Below are positions 24,740-32,968 of a stretch of 40,246 nt of DNA, piece by piece (positions within the stretch are counted from its first letter, which is position 1; each line of letters begins with the position of its first letter). The position numbers and the translations under genes are program-made. Source of the stretch: Phycisphaerae bacterium (GTDB taxonomy: Bacteria; Planctomycetota; Phycisphaerae; Tepidisphaerales; Tepidisphaeraceae); assembly GCA_025936175.1 (NCBI GenBank), contig JAICTV010000021.1, positions 1 to 40,246 of the forward strand, given 5' to 3'. The notes beneath the pieces were generated by a model. The model searched no databases, was not told where the DNA came from, and was given only the letters and a program-made list of their open reading frames with translations.

Positions 24740-25600
24740 GTGGACTACCGCGTAGAACTCGATGTTTACAACGGGCCGCTCGACCTGCTTCTCTATCTGA
24801 TCAAGCGGGACGAGCTGGACATCTACGACATCCCCATCGCCCGCATCACCGACACTTACATCCAGTACGTCAACATGCTCCGCGGCATGAGTAACGAGAG
24901 CGGGCTGGACATCAACGTCGCCGGCGATTTTGTGGTGCTGGCGGCGACGTTGATGGAGATCAAGTCCGCGATGCTGCTGCCGCGCCAGGTCGCGGCTGAA
25001 GGCGAGGCTTCCTCCGCCGCCGCGGAACTTGCCGACCCGCGTTACGAGCTCGTTCAGAAGCTGCTGGAGTACAAGCGCTTCAAGGACACCGCCGCGTTGC
25101 TCGAGAAGCAGCAGCACGATCACGAGAACCGCTTCCCGCGCTACCCAGCCAGGCTCGAAGGCCAATCCGATGAGCCGCCGCCCGTGGATCTCGACGAAGT
25201 GCAGATCTGGGACCTGCTCGATTCGTTCAACCGCCTGATGAAGGAAGTCGGCGGCCGGAAGAAGTTCCACGAGGTCACGTACGACGATACGCCCATCGAC
25301 CTTCATGCCGCCGACATCGAGGACCGTCTCTCGCGCGAAGGCAAGCTCACGCTCCGCCAGCTCATCATCGGCCGGACCAATCGCAGCGAGATGATCGGCG
25401 TGTTCCTGGCGCTGCTGGAGCTGATCCGGGAGAAAAAGATCCTGGTGGAGCAGCCGGCGGCGACGGACGACATCGAGATCGTGCCGGCGCCGGAGGAGCA
25501 TCGCCGCACGTTCGTCGGCGCATCGCTGCACTTGGCGGATGACAGCGCAGTTGAAGAACCGCCGGCATCGGCGCAAGCGCCGCAGCCGCCAACGGAGTAG
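24740..25600 (+). CDS. scpA: Segregation and condensation protein A
   Basis: The GTG at 24740 has AGGA nine bases upstream and begins at the conserved ScpA N-terminus (VDYRVELDVYNGPLDLLLYL). ScpA is the kleisin that links the heads of SMC and, with ScpB, condenses and segregates the chromosome. Visible blocks are IKRDELDIYDIPIARITDTY, DFVVLAATLMEIKSAMLLPR, YELVQKLLEYKRFKDTA, and the C-terminal winged-helix part LTLRQLIIGRTNRSEMIGVF and ALLELIREKKILVEQ. The product is 286 residues, with an acidic Pro-rich tail. No scpB or smc is in the window; the next gene is convergent, 43 bases on. Confidence 0.93.
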   Translation: MDYRVELDVYNGPLDLLLYLIKRDELDIYDIPIARITDTYIQYVNMLRGMSNESGLDINVAGDFVVLAATLMEIKSAMLLPRQVAAEGEASSAAAELADPRYELVQKLLEYKRFKDTAALLEKQQHDHENRFPRYPARLEGQSDEPPPVDLDEVQIWDLLDSFNRLMKEVGGRKKFHEVTYDDTPIDLHAADIEDRLSREGKLTLRQLIIGRTNRSEMIGVFLALLELIREKKILVEQPAATDDIEIVPAPEEHRRTFVGASLHLADDSAVEEPPASAQAPQPPTE

Positions 25601-25643
25601 TTGCGACCCCGTACGTCGGAAGTCCCGCGCCGGCAGCGCGCCG

Positions 25644-26267
25644 CTACCGCATCACCCATTCCTGCGGGTTCTCGTTCACCTCGTCTTCGCCGGGATAGAC
25701 GTCGTCGCCGCGGATGAGGTAATTGAGCTGCAGCGTTTTGCGGAGGATCACGTCCTTGCCGTCCGGGCCCTTGACCGTGGCGGTTTCCCCACTGAGGCCG
25801 CTGACGTAGATCTGGAAAGTGCCCATTTCGGTGGAGGGTTCCTGCCAGATCGCCACGCCGTCCTTCGCCTGATCCGGGCCGATGCGAAGCGTCCCGCCGA
25901 TCAATTCCGCCGGCTCGAGGAACCGCTGGCCCTCCTGCTTCTTGATCACGTCGAACACGCCCGCCGGAATGTTGATGTCGTTGCGGACGATTCGCCCGTC
26001 TTCGGTCACCAACTCAAACGCCGGCAGGAAGAGTTGCTCCTGGTCGGTACTGTTCGTGACGGTGTAGGTCATGTACCAAAACGCCAGCGGCACGCCCTTG
26101 GCGGTTTTTACCACCACGCGCTTGGGCTTGCCGTGATCGAACTTCAGCTCCCAACTCTTGGGATAAGGGCTGGGCTTGGGGAACGCGTCACCGCGAACGA
26201 TCGCGACGGGAGCGGCGGCGAGACAAACGAGCGCCAGGACGATCAAGGCGGGAACGAAGCGTCGCAT
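25644..26267 (-). CDS. Secreted protein of unknown function
   Basis: A 207-residue product from the ATG at 26267. The signal peptide MRRFVPALIVLALVCLAAAP is clear. The mature part is beta-rich: WELKFDHGKPKRVVVKT, FWYMTYTVTNSTDQEQLFLP, FELVTEDGRIVRN and NYLIRGDDVYPGED. This pattern of a flexible N-terminus, an NSTDQ-type strand pair and a late glycine turn is common in planctomycete exported proteins, but no function is known. There is no lipobox. It is convergent with scpA and divergent from the acetyltransferase gene. Confidence 0.75.
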   Translation of the reverse strand: MRRFVPALIVLALVCLAAAPVAIVRGDAFPKPSPYPKSWELKFDHGKPKRVVVKTAKGVPLAFWYMTYTVTNSTDQEQLFLPAFELVTEDGRIVRNDINIPAGVFDVIKKQEGQRFLEPAELIGGTLRIGPDQAKDGVAIWQEPSTEMGTFQIYVSGLSGETATVKGPDGKDVILRKTLQLNYLIRGDDVYPGEDEVNENPQEWVMR

Positions 26268-26350
26268 CGGTGTGATACTCCGTGGTGCGGGAGCCGGTTC
26301 ATCGGCCCAACTGTCGCAGCGACAACCAATTAAGTTGCCGCCGCGGACGA

Positions 26351-27352
26351 ATGAGGTATTTTCTAACATTGGTGGAACCGCTGTCAAATCTTCGCCTGCC
26401 GCGCGACGTCTCGGAAGTCGCCAGCCGACCGGTACTTCCCGGCCTGGAGCTGCGCAAAGCCCACCGGCACGAGATCCACGCCGCGCTGCAGATGATCTTA
26501 GGCGGCGGCGGGGATCTCGCGGGCGAGGAGCAGGTGGTCGATTTCCTGCGCTTCGCGGTCTACCGCGGCATCGATCTTAACGACACCTGGGTCGCCAACG
26601 ACAAAGGTCGCGTCATCTGGGCGATCCTGCCGGTCGTCTCGCCCGGCAAGACGATGCTCCTCTTCGCCCCGACGCACGTGCCCTCTGACATCAAAGACAC
26701 CGCCGCCCGCCCTTTGGTTGAGATGATCGTCTCCTGTTTCCGCGGCCGCGCGATCGACCTGGCGCAGGTGCTGATCGATCCGTCCGAGAGACCGGCGCTG
26801 AGCGTCTTCGCAGACGCCGGCTTCGAGCGTCTCGCCGAGCTTGTCTATCTCGATCGCGAGGTCCGAAAGAGCCATGACGTGACGGTCCCGCCGGGGATGT
26901 CCTGGCGGACCTACTCCGCCGCGACGCACGAGCAGTTCACCCGCGCGATCGCCGACAGCTACGAGCAGAGCCTCGACTGCCCCAGGCTCAACGGCATCCG
27001 GCAGATGGAAGACGTCATCGCCGGCCACAAGGCGGCGGGAGAGTTCGACCCGAAGCTGTGGTTCCTGCTCTGCAACGAGCAGAGCGAACCGCTGGGTGTG
27101 ATGCTGCTCAACCGCTCGTCGCGCACCGATGCTCTGGAACTCGTCTATCTCGGTCTGGCCAGGCCGGCGCGCGGACGCGGGCTGGGCGATGTGATGATGC
27201 GGCACGCGCTGGCGTCGGCGGCGCTGATCGGATCGCGCCGCCTCACGCTCGCGGTCGATTCCGACAACAAGCCGGCGCTGCGGCTTTACCACCGTCACGG
27301 TCTTTCCAAAGTCTGCTCTCGTGTCGCCCTCATTCGCGACCTTCGAAACTGA
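26351..27352 (+). CDS. GNAT-family N-acetyltransferase, two-domain
   Basis: A 333-residue protein beginning MRYFLTLVEPL. The C-terminal half has the canonical GNAT acetyl-CoA site: LELVYLGLARPARGRGLGDV (the RGRGLG loop), then LTLAVDSDNKPALRLYHRHG. The N-terminal half contains a weaker GNAT-like fold (WVANDKGRVIWAILPV, DAGFERLAELVYLDRE). Tandem-GNAT proteins of this size, such as mycothiol synthase relatives, usually acetylate small amines, but the substrate here is unknown. No clear Shine-Dalgarno is visible. A large palindrome separates it from the next gene. Confidence 0.82.
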   Translation: MRYFLTLVEPLSNLRLPRDVSEVASRPVLPGLELRKAHRHEIHAALQMILGGGGDLAGEEQVVDFLRFAVYRGIDLNDTWVANDKGRVIWAILPVVSPGKTMLLFAPTHVPSDIKDTAARPLVEMIVSCFRGRAIDLAQVLIDPSERPALSVFADAGFERLAELVYLDREVRKSHDVTVPPGMSWRTYSAATHEQFTRAIADSYEQSLDCPRLNGIRQMEDVIAGHKAAGEFDPKLWFLLCNEQSEPLGVMLLNRSSRTDALELVYLGLARPARGRGLGDVMMRHALASAALIGSRRLTLAVDSDNKPALRLYHRHGLSKVCSRVALIRDLRN

Positions 27353-27362
27353 TCGGTTCAAC

Positions 27363-27421
27363 CGTGGCACGGGTTTGTAACCCGTGCGTGTCGCTCGCAC
27401 GGGTTGCAAACCCGTGCCACG
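27363..27421. repeat. Near-perfect palindrome, family B
   Basis: The two arms, each about 26 bases, differ by one base: CGTGGCACGGGTTTGTAACC against the reverse complement CGTGGCACGGGTTTGCAACC. Each arm is itself a small palindrome (GCACGGGTT ... AACCCGTGC). The loop is seven bases. It lies between two plus-strand genes, six bases before the next ATG. Confidence 0.9.
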
Positions 27422-27427
27422 TGAAAC

Positions 27428-28243
27428 ATGGATATTTTCGCCAACCACGCCCACGTCTTCCCCGCGGCAGTCAACCCGGACGGAACGATCGAGCGGCTGC
27501 TCAAGCTCCTCGACGCCTGCGGCATCGCCAAAGCCGTCTGTTTCGCCCCGTTCGCGCAACAACTCCCCGCCGGACACGAGCGCGGCAACGTCTGGCTGGC
27601 GAACGAACTGAAGAAGCAGTCGGATCGGCTGGTCGGTTTCGGCACGATCGACTTCTCGCGCGACGATCTGCGCGATCAGGTTCGCGAAGCAGCCGAGCTC
27701 GGCTTCCGCGGTCTCAAGCTCCATCCCAACACGCAGAAGTTCGACGTCCTCGGCGAAAAGGCGCTGCAGGTCTACGCCGCCGCCGAGGAGCTTGACCTCT
27801 TCCTCACCATCCACAGCGGCGTGCATCACTACCGCATCGAGCATTACCGCGTGACGAAGTTCGACGAGGTCGCCTGCCGCTTCCCGAAGATCCGCTTCAC
27901 CCTCGAGCACCTCGGCGGCTACAGCTTCTTCAACGAAGCGCTGGCGGTGATGTTCAACAACATTCCCTTCCCGCCGATCCCCGGGCAGCGCGGAAGAGTC
28001 TTCGGCGGACTGACGAGCTGCTTCACGCCCAACTGGCTGCGCTTCTGGTACCTCCCGCCCGAGCGCTTGCAGGAAGCGCTGCTCCAGGTCGGGCCCGAGC
28101 TGCTCATCTTCGGTCTGGATTTCCCCTACAATTCCGAAGAGCACATCAAGTTCGCGCTCAAGCGGATCAACAACGAGGTGACCAGCGAAGCGCACCGCGC
28201 GTTGATCCTCGGCCAAAACCTGCGGCGAGAATTGAACCTCTGA
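27428..28243 (+). CDS. Amidohydrolase_2-type TIM-barrel metal hydrolase
   Basis: A 271-residue protein. The N-terminal MDIFANHAHVFP has the HxH metal pair. GFRGLKLHPNTQKFDV, FLTIHSGVHHYRI (third metal His), FTLEHLGGYSFF and LIFGLDFPYNSEE (late metal Asp) follow in the amidohydrolase_2 order, the fold of decarboxylases and lactonases such as ACMSD and AMP hydrolases. The start lies six bases after the family B palindrome, with no obvious Shine-Dalgarno. The gene is followed at 25 bases by ridA-like and then by a heparinase-like gene on the same strand; the run may share a transcript. The substrate is unknown. Confidence 0.85.
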   Translation: MDIFANHAHVFPAAVNPDGTIERLLKLLDACGIAKAVCFAPFAQQLPAGHERGNVWLANELKKQSDRLVGFGTIDFSRDDLRDQVREAAELGFRGLKLHPNTQKFDVLGEKALQVYAAAEELDLFLTIHSGVHHYRIEHYRVTKFDEVACRFPKIRFTLEHLGGYSFFNEALAVMFNNIPFPPIPGQRGRVFGGLTSCFTPNWLRFWYLPPERLQEALLQVGPELLIFGLDFPYNSEEHIKFALKRINNEVTSEAHRALILGQNLRRELNL

Positions 28244-28268
28244 AGCGCCCGCTCACCCGGAAGGTCTC

Positions 28269-28649
28269 ATGAACATCGAGTACCCCGTCCCCGCCGACGT
28301 TCACTCCACGCACCTCCCCTTCAGCCCGGCGACGAAGGTCGCAAACCTCATCTTCGTCTCCGGCCAGGCGTCCACGGATCAGCGCGGGCAGGTCATCTCC
28401 GACACCTTCGAGAACGAGTTCCGCCGATCGGTCGAGAACGTGCGGCGGATCCTCCGCGCGTGCGGCTCCGATCTCGATCGCGTGGCGCAGGTGAAATGTT
28501 ATCTGAAAAACGGGTCGGACTGGGAGCAGTACAATCAGTTGTACCGCGAATACTTCAAGCCGCCCTATCCGGCGCGCACGACGATCCAGCAGTGCCTCGG
28601 GAAGGTGCTGTTCGAAATCGACGTGATCGCGGTCGCCGACGATTCATGA
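28269..28649 (+). CDS. RidA-family (YjgF/UK114) imine deaminase-like protein
   Basis: A 126-residue product. FSPATKVANLIFVSGQASTD matches the RidA N-terminal block, and VENVRRILRACGSDLDRVAQ with VKCYLKN the central part. The end reads YREYFKPPYPARTTIQQCLG, where the conserved Arg that binds the carboxylate of the imine is the PAR arginine. RidA proteins hydrolyse reactive enamine/imine intermediates, but some relatives act in catabolic operons. The stop overlaps the ATG of the heparinase-like gene as ATGA, so this copy may serve that pathway. Confidence 0.9.
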   Translation: MNIEYPVPADVHSTHLPFSPATKVANLIFVSGQASTDQRGQVISDTFENEFRRSVENVRRILRACGSDLDRVAQVKCYLKNGSDWEQYNQLYREYFKPPYPARTTIQQCLGKVLFEIDVIAVADDS

Positions 28650-30661
28650 ACGAGCTCACGCGAAGAGACTTTCTCACTGCCGCCGCCGCCACGCTTCTGG
28701 TCATGACCGAACGCGCTTCTTCGCAAACTCCGCCCGCCGCCGATCTCCGGAAAGATCCGGCGTGGTCGGAGGCGAAGGTGAAGAACATCAGCGACGAGGA
28801 ACTGCGCGCGTCGCTGGACGTCCTCGACATCGCGAGCCTGTGGGCGCGCATCGCGGCGCGCGTGAAGTTCACCGGCGAGGCGGACTTCCTCGTCTCGCGC
28901 GAGCAGGCGACGCGATGGTTCGAGCCGCAGCGCGCGACAGTGCTCGCGCAGGCGGAGGACATCCTCCACCATAAGCTCTACGGCTGGGGCCCGACGCCGA
29001 TCCAGCACGGCAAGGTCGTGGACTTCAACGCCGACTACGGCAAGTCCGGCAAGTACGGCTTCCATTACTGGTATTGGGCCCGGCCGCTCGTGCAGGCGTT
29101 CTTGATCACCGGCGACGAGAAATACCTCGTCGAGTTCGATGTTCTGTTCAACGCGTGGTACGAGCAACGTGAGAAGGTACACGGCGGATGGCCGGGGCTG
29201 GATGTCATTTATTACGAGCTCGGCCTGGGCGTGCGCAATCGGCTGTTTCTTGAGGCGTCCGCGCTGCCGCACCCGTCGCGGTCCGCGCAGACGCACCAGC
29301 GCCTGCTCAAGACGTGCCTGGGCGCCGCCCGCTGGCTTTACGAGGAAGAAAAGCTCGGCTACCGCGCCGGCAACTGGCAGATCATCGGATCGTTCGGCCT
29401 GGCGCATATCGCGCTGATGATCCCGGAATTCAAGGAATCCGATGCCTGGCTCGCGCTGGCGTGCGAGCGCATGCTCGAGCACATCAGGCAGGATTTTTTC
29501 CCCGACGGCTGTCACTCCGAGCGCTGTCCCTCCAGCTACAGCGCGATCGCTTATCGCGACCCGCGGAACCTCGCCGTCTTGCTGACCGCCGGCGATCGTC
29601 GTCGCGATCTCGCCGAAACCATTCGAAAACCGTTGGAGAAACAGGTCGAGTTCTTCCTGCACACCGTCGCCCCCGACGGCTACGAGCCCGGCATCAACGA
29701 CGGCGCCCGCGCGCCGCTCATGCCGGCGATTTTGCAGGACGGCTACGACCTCTTCGGCCGCCGCGATTCACTCTTCGTGATGAAATCACTGACGAAGCGG
29801 CAGACGTCCGAGCACGGCGCCGAACCCGCCGACCGCTCGATCCACTTCGCCCCGTCCGGCTTCACCGTGATGCGCTCCGACTGGACGCCGAACGCGCGCT
29901 ACATGCTGATCAATCACGGCCCGACCGGCGGCGGGCACTCGCACGCGGACGCGCTCAGTTTCGAGCTGCACGCTTTCGGCAAGGCCCTGGCTATCGATTC
30001 CGGAATCGGCGACACCTACGACGATCCCGATCACGCGCGCTGGTACGTCCACTCCGCGGCGCACAACATGATCACCATCGACGGCGAAGACCTCGATCGC
30101 GCGGCCGCCGAAGGCAAGGACGTCCTCTGGCAGAGCGAAAAGACGCACGACTACTTCGCCGCGACGCACCACGGTTACGCGCAATCGAAGGGCGTCATCC
30201 ATCGCCGGCACATCGTCTTCGTCAAGCCGAGGTTTTTCGTCATCTACGATGTGATCGACGCGTCGGCGGCGAAGCAGCCGCATGAGTTGCACTGGAACCT
30301 GCACGCCGCCACGCCGCTGAAGATCGAAGAATCATCGATCGCCAGCGAAAGCGCGCCGGGACTGGTCATCCGCGTTTCGGAGCCGTGGCCGGCGAAGCTG
30401 TCGAAGGAGATCGCCTGCGTCAACGGCATCCGCGGCTTCACCAGGCAGCAGGCAAAGATCGACTGGCTGACGCTGAACCAGACGATCGCCGCGGGCGAGA
30501 CCAAGCAGCTGGCGGTGGTGCTGTATCCGTTCGGCGATGCCGCGCCGCCCTTCGAGCTCTCCTCGCCGCGCGCAAACGAATTTGTCGTTCGCAGCGGCGG
30601 ACGGATCGATCAACTGATCTTCGGCAAAGATCAGTTCGAGCTGCGGCAGGCGATGGCGTAG
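28646..30661 (+). CDS. Secreted heparinase II/III-family polysaccharide lyase
   Basis: A 671-residue protein. The start MNELTRRDFLTAAAATLLVM is a twin-arginine-type signal. An (alpha/alpha) barrel follows (about 40-360), with WYWARPLVQAFLITGDEKYL, GLDVIYYELGLGVRN and YEPGINDGARAPLMPAIL. The C-terminal heparinase II/III beta domain has APSGFTVMRSDWTPNARYM, GPTGGGHSHADALSFELHAF, GIGDTYDDPDHARWY and SAAHNMITIDGED. Such enzymes cleave uronic-acid polysaccharides by beta-elimination; the exact PL family (12, 15, 17 or 21) is not resolved. Translation is coupled to the ridA-like gene. A planctomycete use on algal or host glycans is plausible. Confidence 0.88.
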   Translation: MNELTRRDFLTAAAATLLVMTERASSQTPPAADLRKDPAWSEAKVKNISDEELRASLDVLDIASLWARIAARVKFTGEADFLVSREQATRWFEPQRATVLAQAEDILHHKLYGWGPTPIQHGKVVDFNADYGKSGKYGFHYWYWARPLVQAFLITGDEKYLVEFDVLFNAWYEQREKVHGGWPGLDVIYYELGLGVRNRLFLEASALPHPSRSAQTHQRLLKTCLGAARWLYEEEKLGYRAGNWQIIGSFGLAHIALMIPEFKESDAWLALACERMLEHIRQDFFPDGCHSERCPSSYSAIAYRDPRNLAVLLTAGDRRRDLAETIRKPLEKQVEFFLHTVAPDGYEPGINDGARAPLMPAILQDGYDLFGRRDSLFVMKSLTKRQTSEHGAEPADRSIHFAPSGFTVMRSDWTPNARYMLINHGPTGGGHSHADALSFELHAFGKALAIDSGIGDTYDDPDHARWYVHSAAHNMITIDGEDLDRAAAEGKDVLWQSEKTHDYFAATHHGYAQSKGVIHRRHIVFVKPRFFVIYDVIDASAAKQPHELHWNLHAATPLKIEESSIASESAPGLVIRVSEPWPAKLSKEIACVNGIRGFTRQQAKIDWLTLNQTIAAGETKQLAVVLYPFGDAAPPFELSSPRANEFVVRSGGRIDQLIFGKDQFELRQAMA

Positions 30662-30667
30662 CCCCGA

Positions 30668-30750
30668 TGGCGGCTTGGGCGTCTCGCCCGAGCGTTCGGG
30701 CGGCGCGCCTCTGGGCCGCAATTGCGCGGGCGGGCCGCCCACGCCACGCC
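30668..30750. repeat. Long imperfect palindrome, family C copy 1
   Basis: The left part GGCTTGGGCGTCTCGCCCGA continues GCG. The right part in reverse complement is GGCGTGGGCGGCCCGCCCGC. Both are related to the copy at 36151-36255. It separates the heparinase-like gene from the convergent lipoprotein gene and could act as a terminator in both directions. Confidence 0.75.
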
Positions 30751-30754
30751 GTTG

Positions 30755-31153
30755 TCACTTGCGTGTGTCCCCGCGCGTCCACTGGACCCCGCGGAGCGTG
30801 AAATAATCGTTCGCCGCCGCCGCCCCCGATTCGCCCGACGGCGTGATGCGATAGAGCTTTCCGCGCGCGGTCACGGTGTGCCCGCTGACGCCCCTGGGCC
30901 AGCCGGACAACTCCGGCAGGCGGACGGCGGTGCCGTCGCCGATGACGATCACCCGGCCTTGCTCCCCGCCGCGCGATTCGGCCTTGCCGATCAGCGTCAC
31001 TTCCTTCTCGAAGTTCCGGTAGAGGTCTTCCTTCGACTGCGTGACGGTCGCCGCTGGCGGCCGCTCGTGCCGCGGGTTCGATTGACATCCGCCGACGGTG
31101 CACGCGGCGCAGAACAGCATGACGATCGCGATGAGAGCGATTCGTTGGATCAT
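30755..31153 (-). CDS. Small secreted lipoprotein of unknown function
   Basis: A 132-residue protein with a lipoprotein signal peptide, MIQRIALIAIVMLFCAACTV. The lipid-modified Cys is either C18 of FCAAC or the Cys of the following VGGC. The mature part has beta-rich segments (EKEVTLIGKAESRGGEQ, RVIVIGDGTAVRLPELSGW, HTVTARGKLYRI) suggestive of a small beta domain. The ATG overlaps the stop of the TIM-barrel gene as ATGA, so the two are coupled. Function unknown. Confidence 0.78.
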   Translation of the reverse strand: MIQRIALIAIVMLFCAACTVGGCQSNPRHERPPAATVTQSKEDLYRNFEKEVTLIGKAESRGGEQGRVIVIGDGTAVRLPELSGWPRGVSGHTVTARGKLYRITPSGESGAAAANDYFTLRGVQWTRGDTRK

Positions 31154-32433
31154 CTACTGAACTTATACACGTGGACATCGTACGGCGCGAACCAGTCTTT
31201 CATCGTCCCGTCCGCCGCCGTCACCTTGCGCGGCTCTTCGTAGAGAACCGCACCTTCGTGGATTTCCTTCGGCAGGCCGCTGAACTCCACCTGCTGCGTC
31301 TTCTGGGGGTTCTTGCTGGCGGCGAGGATGAACAGATCCTTCCCCGCCTCGCGGGCGAGCAGCTCCATCCCCTCGCCCTTGACCTTGATCGGCAGCTTCG
31401 AGTTGGGCGCGATCAGTGCGTCCGCCAGCGGACTTTTGGCGTTGATCTCGGCGAGCAGCGGCTTGAGGACGCGCTCCCAGAACGTCCAGTTGTAGCCGAG
31501 CGCCGCGTCGCGCTCGTTGAGCGTCAGCTTGTTCGCGCCGCCGAAATAGTTGAGGGTGTTGGCGCCGTTGATGATGGCGTCGTAGGTCATGAAGCGCTCT
31601 TCGGGGAAGGTCGGCATGCGCAGCGTTTTGCCCTTGGTCGCGGTGCCGCTGAAGGAGACCTGCAGCGTCATCCAGACCGGCTTTCCGCCCGCCGCTTCGA
31701 CCATCATCTTCGTCCAGTCGCCGACCGCGCTGATGTCCTTGTTCGGAAAGTTCGCCAGGTGTCCGCCGGGCGGATAGCTGATCGGGAAAACGTCGGCGCC
31801 GGTGATGTCGAGCACGTTGCGATACGCCGCCAGTTCCTGCACCGTCCCGCGCGGCGCCTGGATGACGACCATCGGGTGATTCGGATCGAGCTGGTGGATC
31901 ATCTTGTACGGCAGCGCGAGGGTCTGCGGCTGCTTGGTCCCCTTCTCCTTGCTGTTCATCTCTCCCCACAGCGGCTCGTCCTCGCCCTTCCAGAACGCCA
32001 GCGCCGGATGATCCCTGTGCGTCTCGACGACCTTCTTGAGCTTCTCGATCTTGGCGGCGTCCTTCTCGGTGAAGTGGGCGATGTCTTCGCCGAGCCAGAG
32101 CCACGCGTAGATGTGCGCCGAGGCCAGCGCGTCGAGATAATCGTGAACGAGCTTGTAGCCCGGTTCGGTCCAGCCGTAATTTTCGCCGCCGATGTTGGGA
32201 ACGATGCGGGCGAGGTTGACGCCGCCGTCAGCGAACTCCTGCCAGGCGGATTTTCCTTCGGGCGTCTTGCCATCGGGTGGCGGAAGCACGGCGACGGAGA
32301 TGCCGAAGATTTCTTTCCCGCCGATCGAAGTGGAGTCGCCGGTGATGGTGACTTTGGTGGGTTCTGCCTGCGCGGTTCGAAGCCCGGCAAGAAGCATCAG
32401 CGCCGCCGTTATCGTTAACGCTCGATAATGCAT
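31150..32433 (-). CDS. Secreted TIM-barrel-like protein, paralogue of the 17.8-kb gene
   Basis: A 427-residue product from the ATG at 32433, with signal peptide MHYRALTITAALMLLAGL ending in AQA. The barrel-like part has FGISVAVLPPP, GVNLARIVPNIGGENYG, IYAWLWLGEDIAHF, HPALAFWKGEDEPLWG (candidate acids), LDPNHPMVVIQAPRG, ITGADVFPISYPP, GKPVWMTLQVSFSG and GANTLNYFGG. A C-terminal beta domain ends DVHVYKF. Segments HPxLAxxxxxDEP, GKPVWxxLQ and D(T/V)HVYxx match the gene at 17820-19268, so they are paralogues. Probably a carbohydrate-active enzyme; the family is not assigned. A lipoprotein gene is coupled to its stop. Confidence 0.8.
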   Translation of the reverse strand: MHYRALTITAALMLLAGLRTAQAEPTKVTITGDSTSIGGKEIFGISVAVLPPPDGKTPEGKSAWQEFADGGVNLARIVPNIGGENYGWTEPGYKLVHDYLDALASAHIYAWLWLGEDIAHFTEKDAAKIEKLKKVVETHRDHPALAFWKGEDEPLWGEMNSKEKGTKQPQTLALPYKMIHQLDPNHPMVVIQAPRGTVQELAAYRNVLDITGADVFPISYPPGGHLANFPNKDISAVGDWTKMMVEAAGGKPVWMTLQVSFSGTATKGKTLRMPTFPEERFMTYDAIINGANTLNYFGGANKLTLNERDAALGYNWTFWERVLKPLLAEINAKSPLADALIAPNSKLPIKVKGEGMELLAREAGKDLFILAASKNPQKTQQVEFSGLPKEIHEGAVLYEEPRKVTAADGTMKDWFAPYDVHVYKFSR

Positions 32434-32968
32434 CGCCTCATGCTGCGATGCGCCGCGTGAAAAAGCAACGCGCCCGACCGGAACGGGCAACGACATTCGA
32501 TCACAAACCGCAGGGGCGCGAGTCTTCAATCCGCAGTTTCTCGCGGGATTCGAGGTGCCGCCCCGCCGCGTTGCAGTTTCGTGCGCACGGAACTGCAATC
32601 GCACGGGAGATAGGGGAGCGCCGCTCTTTGACAATTGAATACGTCCACCGCCCGATCCCCGACGATGCCCGGTCCTGCCCCGGTCGCGCGGGCGAAAATG
32701 CAAAACGAAGCCAACGAGCGCATTCGAGCGCGCGCGGCGAAACGAACCCAATCGGAGCCATCGTGAAAGCTGGTTTTCAGGGCAAAAACGCGGCTTTCGC
32801 GTTATTTCCAGGGGCGGCGGGTGACAAAACGAACCCATTTCGCAGATTTGTATACAATGGCGTCTCTTGGCAACGCCGTCCGCCGCCTCCGATATGCCTT
32901 TACATCGCGCGCGCGGGCGGCGGTGGCGATCTGCACGTCCGCGGGCCAGGTCGCTGAAAGAGGGTGTG
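32434..32968. other. Long intergenic region with three spaced 13-base direct repeats
   Basis: No gene is supported here. Short frames are Arg-rich and unlike any protein. Three related 13-mers occur at 32701 (CAAAACGAAGCCA), 32738 (CGAAACGAACCCA) and 32825 (CAAAACGAACCCA). A TTGACA-containing string, CTTTGACAATTGAATACG, starts at about 32627. The region lies upstream of the plus-strand cytochrome-type gene and the divergent TIM-barrel gene, so it should hold both promoters. Confidence 0.5.
32853..32858 (+). promoter_or_regulatory. Candidate -10 element for the DUF1549/DUF1553 gene
   Basis: TACAAT within GTATACAATGG lies about 110 bases before the ATG at 32969. It is the only AT-rich hexamer of this kind close to the gene. 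No -35 is evident at the standard distance. Confidence 0.3.

Noticed and set aside
32448..32957. Plus-strand open frame of 169 residues in the intergenic region
   Set aside because: The translation is Arg/Pro-rich, contains the direct repeats read through, and has no ribosome site or recognisable domain.
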